This document shows, piece by piece, positions 6,035 to 6,192 of a stretch of 6,192 bases of DNA. A program made the position numbers and the translations under genes. Below the pieces are notes generated by a model. It had not been told where the DNA came from and did not search any database. It saw only the letters and a list, made by a program, of their open reading frames with translations. The stretch is taken from positions 1-6,192 of the forward strand of contig JABISU010000069.1 in the NCBI GenBank assembly GCA_018700255.1. The letters run 5' to 3'. The DNA is from Flavobacteriales bacterium (GTDB lineage: Bacteria; Bacteroidota; Bacteroidia; Flavobacteriales; UA16). Numbering within the stretch: the stretch's first letter is position 1; the number at the start of each line of letters is the position of its first letter.

Positions 6035-6192
6035 ATGAAACGCATTAGAAATTTCTGTATTATCGCCCATATTGATCATGGGAAAAGCACTCTAGCTGAC
6101 AGGCTACTTCAAGAAACTGGTGCTATTACTGAGCGTCAGATGCAAGAGCAAACTCTCGACGATATGGATCTTGAGCGTGAAAGGGGGATTAC
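6035..6192 (+). CDS. lepA: Elongation factor 4 (LepA), N-terminal part; continues past the window
   Basis: LepA/EF4 is a ribosome-bound translational GTPase related to EF-G, linked to back-translocation and to ribosome assembly or initiation. The 52 complete codons visible match the family N-terminus closely: [20 protein letters not shown], with the P-loop AHIDHGKS at residues 11-18, then [18 protein letters not shown], which is the switch I/G2 region with its conserved threonine. The length so far and the absence of an N-terminal extension are normal; the full protein is usually about 600 residues. The ATG at 6035 is the only candidate after an in-frame TGA at 6020-6022. It is transcribed divergently from the secreted-protein gene across a 132-bp gap that holds a good -7 box. 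Confidence 0.97.
   Translation, partial: MKRIRNFCIIAHIDHGKSTLADRLLQETGAITERQMQEQTLDDMDLERERGI

Overview
The window looks like a chromosomal segment from a member of the Bacteroidota, most likely a marine or aquatic flavobacterium-like lineage. Three things point there: a very large secreted protein ending in a CHU_C-type (type B) sorting domain of the type IX secretion system (T9SS), which is essentially confined to that phylum; a short RsmI of 224 residues; and a good match to the Bacteroidota -7 promoter consensus (TAnnTTTG) ahead of lepA. The DNA is moderately AT-rich and I see no tRNA, rRNA, CRISPR array or insertion sequence.

Layout. Bases 1-87 hold the last 28 codons of an unidentified plus-strand gene. 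It overlaps the start of rsmI (84-758, plus strand; 16S rRNA C1402 2'-O-methyltransferase) in an ATGA junction. rsmI converges on radA (763-2136, minus strand; branch-migration/recombination ATPase) with only 4 bp between the two stop codons. Upstream of radA on the minus strand, 22 bp away, is a 1247-residue secreted multidomain protein (2159-5902), the main accessory feature of the window. A 132-bp intergenic region (5903-6034) separates it from the divergent lepA (elongation factor 4), whose first 52 codons end the window.

How the parts relate. rsmI, radA and lepA are housekeeping genes for ribosome modification, recombination and translation. The secreted protein is of a different kind: a signal peptide, an unassigned charged N-terminal segment, a nidogen-like domain, about nine cysteine-headed Ig/PKD-like modules and the T9SS sorting domain. 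This suggests an exported adhesin or cell-surface protein. Its lysine/arginine distribution is striking: no lysine over residues 332-1180, and neither lysine nor arginine over residues 600-1172. The short gap to radA suggests that radA may be transcribed at least partly from the promoter of the surface-protein gene. The shared intergenic region contains a 7-bp inverted repeat, a duplicated TGTAAAT heptamer and candidate promoters.

I do not see a convincing new multi-gene system. The lysine-free surface protein and its linkage to radA are the items most worth following.
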